Shown here: positions 20,738 to 29,398 of the stretch, in pieces
Layout of the letters: each line of letters starts with the position of its first letter
Position numbering within the stretch: position 1 is the stretch's first letter
Origin: JADJPO01 sp963724535
GTDB taxonomy: Bacteria; Actinomycetota; Actinomycetes; Actinomycetales; Kineosporiaceae
DNA length: 64,000 nucleotides
NCBI GenBank assembly: GCA_963724535.1
Contig: CAVRVD010000013.1
Span: 434,001-498,000 of the forward strand
Direction of reading: 5' to 3'
Made by a program: the position numbers and the translations under genes
Notes under the pieces: model-generated
What the model was told of the DNA's origin: nothing
Database searches by the model: none
What the model saw: only the letters and a program-made list of their open reading frames with translations

Positions 20738-22378
20738 GTGATGGTGGTCGACATGCTGGAGCAGGCCCGGGAGGCGTTCCGCACCCGCGCGTGGCAGGAC
20801 GCCTTCGCGCAGCTGTCGGCCCTCGACGCGGACGGGTCGCTGGCACCGGAGGACCTCGACCGGCTGGCGCGTGCGGCGTACCTGACCGGTCGAGACCCCG
20901 ACTGCGAGGACGCCTGGGCGCGGGCCCATCGGGGGTTCCTCAACGCCGGCGAGATGGCACAGGCGGTCCGCTGCGCGTTCTGGCTGGGGCTCATGCTGTT
21001 CAACCGCGGCGAGGAGGCCCGCGGCGGCGGCTGGATCGGCCGTGCCGGCCGGTTGGTCGCCGACCTCGGCCAGGAGTGCGCCGAGCACGGCTACCTGCTG
21101 ATTCCGGCGGGCCTGGGACGCCTGGGCGCGGGCGAACCCGCGGAGGCCGTCGAGCTGTTCGACCGCGCGCTGGACTTCGCCGAGCGGTTCGACGAGCCGG
21201 ATCTGCGCGCGCTCGGGCGGCTCGGGTCCGCGCAGGCGCTGATCGCGATGAACGACCCCGACCGCGCGGTTCGATCGCTCGACGAGGCGATGGTCGCCGT
21301 CGAGACCGGCGAGGTGTCGACGGTGGTCGCGGGGATCGTGTACTGCGGGACGATCCTGCAGTGCCAGCGGCTCCTTGACCTGCACCGGGCGCAGCAGTGG
21401 ACGAAGGCCCTGAGCTCCTGGTGCGACGCCCAGCCCGACCTGGTGCCCTACCGCGGCCAGTGCCTGGTCCACCGCTCGGAGCTGGCGCAGCTGCGCGGTG
21501 ACTGGCCGACGGCGATCGCCGAGGCGCAACGGGCATGCGCGCGGCTGTCGGATCCGCCGGGTCAGCCGGCCATCGGGATGGCCCACTACCAGCGGGCGGA
21601 GCTGCACCGGCTGCGCGGCGAGTTCGCGGACGCCGAGCAGACGTATGGCCAGGCCAGCCGGTGGGGCCACGGTCCCCATCCTGGGTTGGCGCTGCTGCGC
21701 CTGGCGCAGGGGCGGCTCGCCGACGCGGACGGCGCGATCCGCCGGGTCGTCGAGGAGGCGCAGGCTCGCGGAGACCGAGCGAAGGTGCTCGCCGCGTGCG
21801 TGGAGATCATGCTTGCGACCGGTGACATCGACGTGGCCCGGGTGGCGGCCGACGAGCTGTCACAGATCGCCGCCGAGCTCGCCAAGCCGCTGCTGTGGGC
21901 CATGTCGGCGCAGGCGGACGGCGCCGTGCGGCTGGCCGAGGACGACGCGCGCGGCGCCGTCGAGGCCCTGCACAGCGCGCAGTCGTTCTGGCAGGAGTTG
22001 CGCGCACCGTACGAGGTGGCCCGCGTCCGTGTGCTGTTGGCATCGGCGTGCCGGCGGCTCGGCGACCCCGACACCGCACGGATGGAGCTGGCCGCCGCGC
22101 GGGAGGTCTTCGCCGAGGTCGGTGCCCGACCGGAGCTGGCGCGGCTCGACGAGCTCGCCGGTCGCGGGCGGGCATCCGACGCTGCGGCTGGCCTGACCGC
22201 ACGCGAGGTCGAGGTGATCCGGCTGGTCGCCACCGGGCTGACCAACCGCGAGATCGCCGATCAGCTGGTCATCAGTCAGAAGACCGTGGCCCGGCATCTG
22301 AACAACATCTTCACCCGTCTCGGCCTGGCCAACCGCGCCGCCGCCACCGCCTACGCCTACGAGCACGAGCTGGTGTAG
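20738..22378 (+). CDS. LuxR-family regulator with TPR-like repeats
   Basis: 546 residues. The N-terminal 470 residues are alpha-helical repeats (TPR-like) with repeated patterns such as AEAVELFDRALDFAERF and GDPDTARMELAAAREVFAEVG. The C-terminus is a LuxR/NarL helix-turn-helix (about 483-546): LTAREVEVIRLVATGLTNRE followed by IADQLVISQKTVARHLNNIF. There is no N-terminal ATPase (the MalT/LAL P-loop is missing), so it is a shortened LAL-like regulator. It lies upstream of an alpha/beta hydrolase and a methyltransferase on the same strand, a common actinobacterial trio, and probably controls them. Confidence 0.85.
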   Translation: MMVVDMLEQAREAFRTRAWQDAFAQLSALDADGSLAPEDLDRLARAAYLTGRDPDCEDAWARAHRGFLNAGEMAQAVRCAFWLGLMLFNRGEEARGGGWIGRAGRLVADLGQECAEHGYLLIPAGLGRLGAGEPAEAVELFDRALDFAERFDEPDLRALGRLGSAQALIAMNDPDRAVRSLDEAMVAVETGEVSTVVAGIVYCGTILQCQRLLDLHRAQQWTKALSSWCDAQPDLVPYRGQCLVHRSELAQLRGDWPTAIAEAQRACARLSDPPGQPAIGMAHYQRAELHRLRGEFADAEQTYGQASRWGHGPHPGLALLRLAQGRLADADGAIRRVVEEAQARGDRAKVLAACVEIMLATGDIDVARVAADELSQIAAELAKPLLWAMSAQADGAVRLAEDDARGAVEALHSAQSFWQELRAPYEVARVRVLLASACRRLGDPDTARMELAAAREVFAEVGARPELARLDELAGRGRASDAAAGLTAREVEVIRLVATGLTNREIADQLVISQKTVARHLNNIFTRLGLANRAAATAYAYEHELV

Positions 22379-22510
22379 GCGCGGACGCACCGGCGGATGC
22401 ACAGATCGACCCATTCCGCGGGATCGGAGTGATCTGGGTCGTCCTCCCGACGCGACGCCACCGGTCACCCTCCTAGCGTCGACACCGACGCGAGTGGCTG
22501 GAGGCCGACG

Positions 22511-23392
22511 ATGACGACGCTTCGAGAACGACTGCTGACCAGGATCCCCGCAGGGGAACGACGGCTCGACCTTGCGGGGGTGCCGACGGCGCTGCTGGAA
22601 GGCGGCGACGGACCTCCCGTGGTGCTGCTGCACGGCCAGGGCGAGTTCGCCGCGACGTGGATGCGGGTCATCCCCGAACTGATGCGCACGCACCGGGTCG
22701 TGGTCCCCGATCTGCCCGGGCACGGTGCGTCGGGTGTCGGCGAGGACGACCTGGACCGCGACCGGGTGCTCGCCTGGCTGGACGAGCTGATCGCGCAGAC
22801 CTGCGCGACGCCGCCGGTGCTTGTCGGACATCTGCTCGGCGGCGCCATCGCCGCACGCTTCGCCGTGAGCCACAGCGAGCGCCTCGACCGGCTGGTACTC
22901 GTCGACACCTGCGGACTGCGGTGGTACCGGCCCACGACCGGGTTCGGCATGGCGATGCTCGCCTTCATGGTCCGACCGACCGACCGTAGCCGTGATCGGC
23001 TGTTCCAGCGGTGTTTCGTCAGCCTCGACGGTGTGCGCGAGCAGATGGGCGGCGACATGGAGCTGCTCGAGGCCTACGCGCTGGAGGGCGCCCGCAGCCC
23101 ACATCTCAAGGCGGCGCTACGCACGCTGATGCCACGCCTCGCCATGCCGCCGATCCCCCCCGAGGACCTCGCGCGGATCACGGCTGCGACGACGTTGATC
23201 TGGGGTCGCCACGACCTGCAGACGCCCCTTCGTACCGCCGAGGCCGCCTCGGATCGACACGGCTGGCCGCTTCACGTGATCGACGGCGCCGCCGACGATC
23301 CCGCCCACGAACAGCCGAGCGCGTTCCTGGAGGCCTTCCGGACAGCGCTGGACGACAGCCCCCGACCGATCGATCGCAGGAGCACATCATGA
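22511..23392 (+). CDS. Alpha/beta hydrolase-fold protein lacking the Ser nucleophile
   Basis: 293 residues with the alpha/beta hydrolase fold: oxyanion region VVLLHGQGEFAATW, strand PDLPGHGASG, acid region TLIWGRHDLQTPL and a possible catalytic His in PAHEQPSAF. The nucleophile elbow, normally GHSxGG, reads GHLLGG here (codons GGA CAT CTG CTC GGC GGC at about 22826-22843), so the Ser is replaced by Leu. It may therefore be inactive as a classical hydrolase or act by another mechanism. The start ATG 22511 follows GGAGG. Its stop overlaps the methyltransferase start (ATGA, 23389-23392), so the two are translationally coupled. Confidence 0.82.
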   Translation: MTTLRERLLTRIPAGERRLDLAGVPTALLEGGDGPPVVLLHGQGEFAATWMRVIPELMRTHRVVVPDLPGHGASGVGEDDLDRDRVLAWLDELIAQTCATPPVLVGHLLGGAIAARFAVSHSERLDRLVLVDTCGLRWYRPTTGFGMAMLAFMVRPTDRSRDRLFQRCFVSLDGVREQMGGDMELLEAYALEGARSPHLKAALRTLMPRLAMPPIPPEDLARITAATTLIWGRHDLQTPLRTAEAASDRHGWPLHVIDGAADDPAHEQPSAFLEAFRTALDDSPRPIDRRSTS

Positions 23393-24240
23393 CTACCCCA
23401 CCCACCACGCAGACCGCGCCGACACCGGAGCAGATCCGGGCCGGTTGGGACCGGATCGCGCCCGGCTTCGACGAGCACCTGACGCCCCCCAACAGCGCAT
23501 TGGGCGACAGGCTGCTGCGCCGGCACGGCGTCGCCGCCGGCATGCGGGTGCTGGACGTCGCGGCGGGCAGCGGCGCGCTGGCCATCCCCGCCGGCCGCCT
23601 CGGCGCGCAGGTCGTGGCCACCGACATCTCGCCGGTCATGATCGACCGGCTCGCCGCCCGCGCCCGCCGAGAAGGGCTGACCAACGTCGAGGGGCGGGTG
23701 ATGGACGGCCACGCGCTCGACTTCGATGACGACACCTTCGACCTGGCCGTCTCCCAGCACGGCGTGTCGCTGTTCCCCGACATGGCTCGCGGGGTGCGCG
23801 AGATGACCCGGGTGACCCGACCCGGCGGCCGCGTGCTGATCGTCGCGTTCGGTCCCCTGCCGCGGGCCGAGTTCCTGACGTTCTTCGTCGGCGCGGTGCG
23901 CACGGTCGTCTCGGGCTTCACCGGCCTGCCGACCGACCCGCCGCCGCTGCCGTTCCAGGTCGCCGACCCCGGGCGGCTGCGCGACAAGCTCACCGGCGCC
24001 GGCCTGACCGACGTGCGCGTGGCGTCCGACGTGTGGGACCTGCCGGTGCGCTCTGGCGCCCACCTGTGGGACGTCGTGACGAGCAGCAACCCGCTCGGCG
24101 CGGCGACGGTGGCCGACCTGAGCGCCGAGCAGACCGCCGAGACCCGACGGGTGCTCGACGGCATGCTCCGCGAACGCTCCGGCGGCGCACCCGAGGCCGT
24201 ACTCCACATCGCCATCAACATCGGCGTCGGCACGGCGTGA
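23389..24240 (+). CDS. Class I SAM-dependent methyltransferase
   Basis: 283 residues of the UbiE/COQ5-like class. SAM-binding motif I is VLDVAAGSGALAIPAG (around residues 54-69), motif II contains VVATDISPVMI, and motif III/post-motif MTRVTRPGGRVLIVAFG. The frame is open from 23011, but ATG 23389 with GCAGGAGC upstream, overlapping the hydrolase stop as ATGA, is clearly the start. Substrate unknown. Likely cotranscribed with the hydrolase and the LuxR gene. Confidence 0.88.
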   Translation: MTTPPTTQTAPTPEQIRAGWDRIAPGFDEHLTPPNSALGDRLLRRHGVAAGMRVLDVAAGSGALAIPAGRLGAQVVATDISPVMIDRLAARARREGLTNVEGRVMDGHALDFDDDTFDLAVSQHGVSLFPDMARGVREMTRVTRPGGRVLIVAFGPLPRAEFLTFFVGAVRTVVSGFTGLPTDPPPLPFQVADPGRLRDKLTGAGLTDVRVASDVWDLPVRSGAHLWDVVTSSNPLGAATVADLSAEQTAETRRVLDGMLRERSGGAPEAVLHIAINIGVGTA

Positions 24241-24351
24241 CACCGTCGACGACGCACTGTCCGCAGGCGTCAGGACTCCGACGCGAGAAACGTCATGCTT
24301 GCGGTGGCCGACGACGTGATCACGACCAGCAGGAGCGGCGGGGATCACCGA

Positions 24352-24533
24352 TCGGTATCCGACGACCGTCGAGGAGCAGTCGGTCCATCTGGAGATCGAC
24401 TACCCCGACGTCGAGGCGGAATCCCCGCTCCCTGTTCGCCTACCTCGTCGGCGTCACCCGATGGGGACTTCGCGTCCAGGCCTATGCCTTCCTGCCGGTC
24501 ACAGACCGATACCCGCCGTTCAGCCTGAACTGA
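24352..24533 (+). pseudogene. DUF4389 protein remnant
   Basis: Two short pieces of a DUF4389-like membrane protein in different frames. The first (about 24357-24420) reads YPTTVEEQSVHLEIDYPDVE, like the N-terminus of the family. After a frame change the second (about 24423-24533) reads RSLFAYLVGVTRWGLRVQ then AYAFLPVTDRYPPFSLN and a stop, matching the family C-terminus. The membrane segments that normally lie between are missing, so this is a deleted and frame-shifted relic. The remainder of the 24241-24658 gap shows nothing else recognisable. Confidence 0.6.
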
Positions 24534-24658
24534 CCGATCGCACGTCGCGCGTCGTCCGACTGCACTACGTCCTGCGTAAGGCCACCGGCCAGGTGCTAGA
24601 CATCAGTGGCGGCCGCCTGCCGGCTGCACCGATGGCGCAAGAGGCTGACGGGAGGCGC

Positions 24659-25567
24659 ATGTCGGAGGCGGTCATCGCGATCGAGGGACTGCGGAAGTCC
24701 TACGGGCGCACCCAGGCCTTGGCGGGCCTCGACCTCGAGGTCCGTTCCGGGGAGGTGTTCGGGTTCCTCGGGCCCAACGGGGCGGGCAAAACGACGACGA
24801 TCCGGGTGCTGCTCGACCTCATCCGTCCCGATGCCGGGCGGGTCGAGATGCTTGGCCTGGACCCGCATCGGGACGGCGTGGCGCTGAGGCGGCGGGTCGG
24901 CTATCTCGAGGGCGACTTCGTCGTGGACGGCCGGCAGTCCGCGCACGAGCTGCTCTCCTACCTCGGGTACCTGCGTGGTGGGGTCTCCGACACGCGGATC
25001 CGCGAGCTCGCCGACCGGCTCCGGCTCGACCTGAAGCCGAAGATCAAGACGCTGTCCCGGGGGAACCGGCAGAAGGTCGGCCTCGTCCAGGCGTTCATGC
25101 ATGAGCCCGAGCTGCTGATCCTGGACGAGCCGACCACCGGCCTCGATCCCTTCCTCCAGCAGGAGTTCACCGAGATGGCCCGCGACGCCGCCGCCGAGGG
25201 CCGCACCGTGTTCATGTCCTCGCACGTGATGAGCGAGGTGCAGAAGTCCTGCGACCGCGCCGGGATCATCCGTGACGGCGTCCGGGTGACGGTCGAGTCG
25301 GTCGAGCACCTGCTCGCGACGGCCACCCGGCGAGTGGAGATCGTGTTCGCCGATCCCGTAGCTGCGCAGACCTTCGCCGACGTGGAAGGGGTGAGCGACC
25401 TCGACGTCCGCGACCGCCTGCTGCGCTGCCGGCTGGACGGGCCGGCCGACGCGCTCATCAAGGCAGCCGCCGCGCACACGGTTCTGAGCATCACCAGCGA
25501 GGAGCCCGATCTCGAAGAAGTGTTCTTCCACCAGTACGCCGCCGGCCGGGCCGACGCGGGGAGGTAG
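24659..25567 (+). CDS. ABC transporter ATP-binding protein
   Basis: 302 residues; nucleotide-binding subunit of an ABC-2-type exporter. Walker A GPNGAGKTT, a Q-loop region around RRRVGYLEGDF (Glu where Gln is usual), signature LSRGNRQK, Walker B LLILDEPTTGLDP and switch His in SSHVMSE. The C-terminal extension ends SEEPDLEEVFFHQY, as in drug/bacitracin exporters. ATG 24659 was chosen because GGGAGG lies just upstream (24650-24655). Its stop is four bases from the permease start, so the two form an operon. Exported substrate unknown. Confidence 0.92.
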   Translation: MSEAVIAIEGLRKSYGRTQALAGLDLEVRSGEVFGFLGPNGAGKTTTIRVLLDLIRPDAGRVEMLGLDPHRDGVALRRRVGYLEGDFVVDGRQSAHELLSYLGYLRGGVSDTRIRELADRLRLDLKPKIKTLSRGNRQKVGLVQAFMHEPELLILDEPTTGLDPFLQQEFTEMARDAAAEGRTVFMSSHVMSEVQKSCDRAGIIRDGVRVTVESVEHLLATATRRVEIVFADPVAAQTFADVEGVSDLDVRDRLLRCRLDGPADALIKAAAAHTVLSITSEEPDLEEVFFHQYAAGRADAGR

Positions 25568-25571
25568 GGCC

Positions 25572-26369
25572 ATGATGACTCGCAGCGTCTTCACCAAGTG
25601 GCTCTGGGACTCCCGCCGCTCCCTGATGGGCTGGACCATCGCCATCATCTTTGTCGGCTGCGGGTACGCCGCGTTCTGGCCGACCATCGACGACCCGGCC
25701 CTGCAGCAGGCGCTGGACAGCTACCCGGCCGCGCTCCTCGAGGCGATCAACTACACCGACATCGCCACCCCAGAGGGCTATCTCAACGCCACCGTGTACG
25801 GGCTCATCGTGGCCGTGCTGCTCATCGTGTTCGCCACCGCCGCCGGAACGCGCATCGTCGCCGGAGAGGAGGAAGCCGGCACGCTCGACCTCGTCCTGTC
25901 CCACCCGGTCAGCCGGGCGACGGTGGTGCTTCAGCGCTTCGCCGCCCTGGTGGCCGGGGTGCTCGCCATCGTTGCGGTGTTCGGGCTGGCGATGCTCGTC
26001 ATCGCCGGACCTGCCCAGTTCTCCGACATCCCGGTCGGTCGCTTCGCCGCCATGCATCTGCACCTCGCGCTGTTCACCGTGCTGTTCGCCTCGGTCAGCT
26101 TCGCGATCGGGGCCGCTACGGGACGCCGCGCGATCGCCCTGGGCGTGGGAGCGACCGCCGGGGTACTCGCCTACGCGGCGAGCGGCATCCTGCCGCAGGT
26201 CGACGGACTGGGCTGGACACGCGACTACTCGGCATTCACCTGGCTCAACGGCAGCCAGCCGCTGCGTAACGGTGTGGACGCCGGACACGTGGGCGTATTG
26301 CTCGCCCTCACACTGCTGTTCGTCGCCCTCGGGACGCTGGCGTTCCAGCGCCGGGACGTGGCCGTCTGA
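25572..26369 (+). CDS. ABC-2 type permease subunit
   Basis: 265 residues with six hydrophobic segments and the ABC-2 pattern: an N-terminal soluble start (MTRSVFTKWLWDSRRSLMGW), an extracytoplasmic stretch around PALQQALDSYPAALLEAIN, then EEEAGTLDLVLSHPVSRATVVLQR, which is the coupling region contacting the ATPase. Last segment followed by a basic end (FQRRDVAV). Partner of the ATPase encoded immediately upstream. Confidence 0.88.
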   Translation: MMTRSVFTKWLWDSRRSLMGWTIAIIFVGCGYAAFWPTIDDPALQQALDSYPAALLEAINYTDIATPEGYLNATVYGLIVAVLLIVFATAAGTRIVAGEEEAGTLDLVLSHPVSRATVVLQRFAALVAGVLAIVAVFGLAMLVIAGPAQFSDIPVGRFAAMHLHLALFTVLFASVSFAIGAATGRRAIALGVGATAGVLAYAASGILPQVDGLGWTRDYSAFTWLNGSQPLRNGVDAGHVGVLLALTLLFVALGTLAFQRRDVAV

Positions 26370-26721
26370 GCCGGAGACGCACAAAGGCGCTGCGGCAACA
26401 GGTCAGTCGCCCGGTCCATCGACACGCGCTCGGTCGCCCCGGCGCGGTCGTCGTCCGCGACGTCGTCACGGCTGCGGGTGCGCGGCGCGGCTCATCACCG
26501 GCACGCGCCGGGGCCGGTGGGTTGACTACACCCTCGTCGACGACGGGACAACGCCTTCACGCGGCACTCCCATGAGCACGCCGCTGTCCGAGCGCCCTGT
26601 CACGGCTCGCCTCCACCCGACCGGCGGGCACTGGCTGGCGCTGGCCGCGGCCACTGACCACCGCGGCGCGAACCTCCGACAGCCACTGACATCGACCTGG
26701 CCCGCCTGGCACGCTGACCCG
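26370..26721. other. Gap without a recognised gene
   Basis: 352 bp between the ABC permease and the DUF3024 gene. The DUF3024 frame is open through most of it, with an ATG at 26572, but the translation there has no family resemblance. No convincing promoter or RNA was found. Confidence 0.4.
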
Positions 26722-27060
26722 ATGGCCCTGCCAGAGCTGGACGTCGCGCGAGCACAACGATGGTGCGCCGCCCGGGTGCCCGAGCATGCACGCCACCAAG
26801 TGCGTGTCGAGTGCGAGATCGCACCGCGACACCTGACGATCGTCGAACGACGGGCGCCGTGGCGCGAGGACTTCGGACCAGAGTGGACCACCTTCCCCAT
26901 CGCCCGCCTGGGCTACACCGTCGCCGACAAGTCGTGGACGTTGTACTGGCGCGACCGCAACCTGCGCTTTCACGCCTACGACCTACTCGTGCCATCTCCA
27001 CGCGTCGACGACCTCCTGACCGAGATAGACCGCGACCCCACGTGCATCTTCTGGGGCTGA
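26722..27060 (+). CDS. DUF3024-family protein
   Basis: 112 residues, the usual family length. MALPELDVARAQRWCAARVP is the standard start, and the conserved parts RVECEIAPRHLTIVERR, WTTFPIARLGY, WTLYWRDRNLRFHAYD and the terminal PTCIFWG are all present. It ends against a transposase relic on the opposite strand. Function of the family unknown. ATG 26722 preferred over upstream starts by similarity. Confidence 0.85.
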   Translation: MALPELDVARAQRWCAARVPEHARHQVRVECEIAPRHLTIVERRAPWREDFGPEWTTFPIARLGYTVADKSWTLYWRDRNLRFHAYDLLVPSPRVDDLLTEIDRDPTCIFWG

Positions 27061-27270
27061 CCTCGGGCGTCGGCTGACCGGTCGGTGAAGCCGCGCCAGC
27101 CGACGCTGGCGCGGTCCAAGACGGCCCACACCAGGGACAGGCAGGTGTGCTCCTCGGGCAGTCGGCCGATGACCCTGGCACGGCGACAGGTCTCGCCGAA
27201 GGTGCGTTCGATGAAGTTGGGGTGCCGGATCCGGGTCCAGTGTTCGCGCGGGAACCGCAGGTAGACCTGG
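27057..27270 (-). pseudogene. IS256-family (mutator-type) transposase C-terminal relic
   Basis: A minus-strand frame reads VYLRFPREHWTRIRHPNFIE, then RTFGETCRRARVIGRLPEE and LVWAVLDRASVGWRGF, the conserved C-terminus of mutator/IS256-type transposases. The DDE catalytic part upstream is absent and the surrounding frames are shifted, so only a scar remains. No inverted repeats could be defined. Confidence 0.7.
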
Positions 27271-27672
27271 GACACGGGTTCGGTACCCACCCGTCCACCA
27301 CGAGGCCAATCGCCAAGGACAGCTGGACCTCCGCGCCCTCGGGGATGTGGGTTGCTCAATGACGCGGTGCGCCCAATCGGCCACATGTCGGAGCCAGGCA
27401 GGTTGCCACCTGTTGGGAGGCCTTGGACTCCACCGATACAGGAGCGGGGTTTTGGCCGGTGAGGACGTGGGTGAGCCCGGCGATGAGCGGTGCCGCGCCG
27501 ATGGCCACGACGGTGGCGGAGGCGACCCGGCCAGCTCGACAGCGGGGAAGCAGAGCACCGAGCAACCGCCCATGGTCCCCCAGAGCACGTCAGCGGCGCC
27601 TGTTACGGCTGCCCCGCGAGAACGGGACTGCGGCGCGAGGACGGTCGACTGCGAGACATGCATTGCAGGCTA
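27271..27672. other. Gap without a recognised gene
   Basis: About 400 bp upstream of the GntR gene and beyond the transposase relic. A minus-strand frame (about 27356-27565) has a hydrophobic start and the string PLIAGLTHVLTGQNPAPVSVE, but no family was recognised. Probably degenerate DNA left by the insertion element. Confidence 0.35.
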
Positions 27673-27677
27673 CCTGT

Positions 27678-27698
27678 TTGACTGTTATACAGTTAGCC
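27678..27698 (+). promoter_or_regulatory. Likely leaderless promoter with inverted-repeat operator
   Basis: ACTGT-TAT-ACAGT (27681-27693) is a perfect inverted repeat ending five bases before the GntR ATG at 27699. It contains a -10-like TTATAC (27685-27690), which would place transcription at or next to the ATG, and no Shine-Dalgarno is present. TTGACT at 27678-27683 is -35-like but too close to that -10 to be its partner. Symmetric GT..AC sites like this are typical of GntR/FadR-type regulators, so autoregulation is likely. Confidence 0.5.
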
Positions 27699-28349
27699 AT
27701 GACGATTCAGGTGGTGTCGGTGGCCGACGCGGTGGCCGACGAACTGCGACGCCGGCTGCTCGCGGGTGCCTATCGGGGCGGGGAGCTGTTGCGGGACACC
27801 GAGTTGTCGGTGGAGTTCGGGGTGGCCCGGCCTACGGTGCGGGCGGCCGTGCAGATGCTGGTCGCCGACGGACTGCTGGAGCGAGGCCGGGGCCGCAGCG
27901 CCGAGGTGCGGTCCTTCACCGCTGAGGACGCCGTCGACCTGTACCGGCTGCGACGGCCGATCGAGGCGACCGCGGTCTCGATGGTGATCGTCGATGGGCG
28001 CGGGCTGGACGGCGTGCAGGCCACCGTCGATGCGTTCCTCTCCCTGACCGAGGACGTGTCGTGGGATGTCGTGGCCGACCATGACATCGCCTTCCACCGG
28101 GCGGTGCTGGTCGCGGCGGGCTCGCCTCGACTGCTGCGGACCTTCGATGAGGTGGGCTCGGAGCTGCGGCTGCTGATCGCCCAGTTGCGTCCTGCCTATG
28201 ACCGGGTATCGGTGCTGGCCGCCGAGCACGCCCTACTGCTCGATGTCCTTCGCTCCGCAGACACCATGCGCGCCCAGTCGGCGTGGAGCGAGCATTTCGA
28301 TGTCGCGGAGCGGTTCTTCCTCACCCTCATCCAGGAGCGCACGCCGTGA
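27699..28349 (+). CDS. GntR-family regulator (FadR/FCD subfamily)
   Basis: 216 residues. The N-terminal winged helix-turn-helix includes LLRDTELSVEFGVARPTVRA and VQMLVADGLLERGRGRSAEV. The C-terminal FCD ligand-binding domain (about 80-210) has the helical pattern and metal ligands seen in DHDIAFHRAVLVAAGSPRLL and the His-containing AEHALLLDVL. The frame is open from 27423, but ATG 27699 sits just after the predicted operator/promoter. The stop overlaps the HAD gene's GTG start (GTGA), so they are coupled. It probably represses itself and the HAD gene, released by a small acid substrate. Confidence 0.9.
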   Translation: MTIQVVSVADAVADELRRRLLAGAYRGGELLRDTELSVEFGVARPTVRAAVQMLVADGLLERGRGRSAEVRSFTAEDAVDLYRLRRPIEATAVSMVIVDGRGLDGVQATVDAFLSLTEDVSWDVVADHDIAFHRAVLVAAGSPRLLRTFDEVGSELRLLIAQLRPAYDRVSVLAAEHALLLDVLRSADTMRAQSAWSEHFDVAERFFLTLIQERTP

Positions 28350-29077
28350 ACCTCACCGCCTACGACGCCCTCAGCTTCGACTGCCACGGAACCCTGATCG
28401 ACTGGGAGGCCGGCCTGGCCGCCGTCCTGTCGGACTGGGCACGGCGCCGTGGCCTGGTCCTGTCCGACAAGCAGCTGCTGACCGCCTACAACCCGTGCGA
28501 GGCCGCCGTCGAGGTGGAGACTCCGGCGGCCCTCTATCCGGATGTGCTGGCGGAGAGCCTGCGCCGGGTGGGTGCAGCGCTGGGCGCTGAGGTCAGCGAT
28601 GACGACGCCACGGCTATCGCGGGTTCGGTGCCGGACTGGCCGGCGTTCAGCGACTCCAGGCAGGCCCTGCAGCGGCTGGCCGACCGTTTCCAGCTGATCA
28701 TCTTGTCGAACGTCGACCGAGACTCCTTCGCCGGTTCGAACAAGCGTCTGGGGGTCGCATTCACCAGCATCATCACCGCCCAGGACGTCGGCACCTACAA
28801 GCCGTCACGGCGCAACTTCGAGGCCCTGGCCGCCGAGACCGCCCGTCTGGGCATCCTCGACGGCAGGCTGCTTCATGTGGCGCAGAGCCTGTTCCACGAC
28901 CACGTGCCGGCCAAGGCTGCCGGCCTGCCCACGGTCTGGATCAACCGTCGTCACGACAACCCCGGTTGGGGCGCCACCCCTGCGCCGCAGGCTGATATCA
29001 GCCCGGACTGGACGTTCCCGTCGATGGCCGCGTTCGCGGATGCCGTCGACGCAGCCGCGCCCGCCGTGCAGTCCTGA
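28346..29077 (+). CDS. HAD-family hydrolase (haloacid dehalogenase type II-like)
   Basis: 243 residues. Motif I LSFDCHGTLIDWEAG carries the nucleophilic Asp, followed by a helical cap; motif II is IILSNVDRDSF; the Lys is in VGTYKPSRRNFE; motif IV region is LHVAQSLFHDHVPAKAAGLP. The FDCxGTLIDW form is typical of L-2-haloacid dehalogenases and related phosphatases, but His replaces the common Tyr. Start GTG 28346 overlaps the GntR stop. The natural substrate is unknown; the adjacent FCD regulator suggests a small organic acid. Confidence 0.85.
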   Translation: MNLTAYDALSFDCHGTLIDWEAGLAAVLSDWARRRGLVLSDKQLLTAYNPCEAAVEVETPAALYPDVLAESLRRVGAALGAEVSDDDATAIAGSVPDWPAFSDSRQALQRLADRFQLIILSNVDRDSFAGSNKRLGVAFTSIITAQDVGTYKPSRRNFEALAAETARLGILDGRLLHVAQSLFHDHVPAKAAGLPTVWINRRHDNPGWGATPAPQADISPDWTFPSMAAFADAVDAAAPAVQS

Positions 29078-29217
29078 CCTTCCCGCCGATCCAGGTGGCG
29101 ACACCCGCCTTCGTCCGGCCGATGTCGGCAGCCTCTGCCCACATTCTGCCCATTTCATTGCCACTCAGGCCTCACCACTCAATCCGAGTGACGGGCCTGT
29201 GACCTGCGGTTTTACGG

Positions 29218-29290
29218 TGGAGCTGAGGGGACTCGAACCCCTGACCCCCTCCATGCCATGGAGGTGCGCTACCAGCTGCGCCACAGCCCC
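29218..29290 (-). tRNA. tRNA-Ala (anticodon GGC)
   Basis: Full cloverleaf on the minus strand. The acceptor stem GGGGCTG pairs with CAGCTCC (one G-U), the D-arm contains GCGCAGCTGGTAGCGC, and the anticodon stem CCTCC/GGAGG encloses the loop ATGGCAT, giving anticodon GGC. The T-arm is GGGGTTCGAGTCCCC. The discriminator is A. The next bases are CCG, so the terminal CCA is not encoded. Confidence 0.95.
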
Positions 29291-29398
29291 TTCACCCTCA
29301 CCGAGGGCTCGGTGAGTCTACCGCGACGACCCAGGCGGTCTCCAAATCCACACCGAGGCCGGTCAGCGGCGTCGATCCACCGGGAAAAGCCCGTGGAT

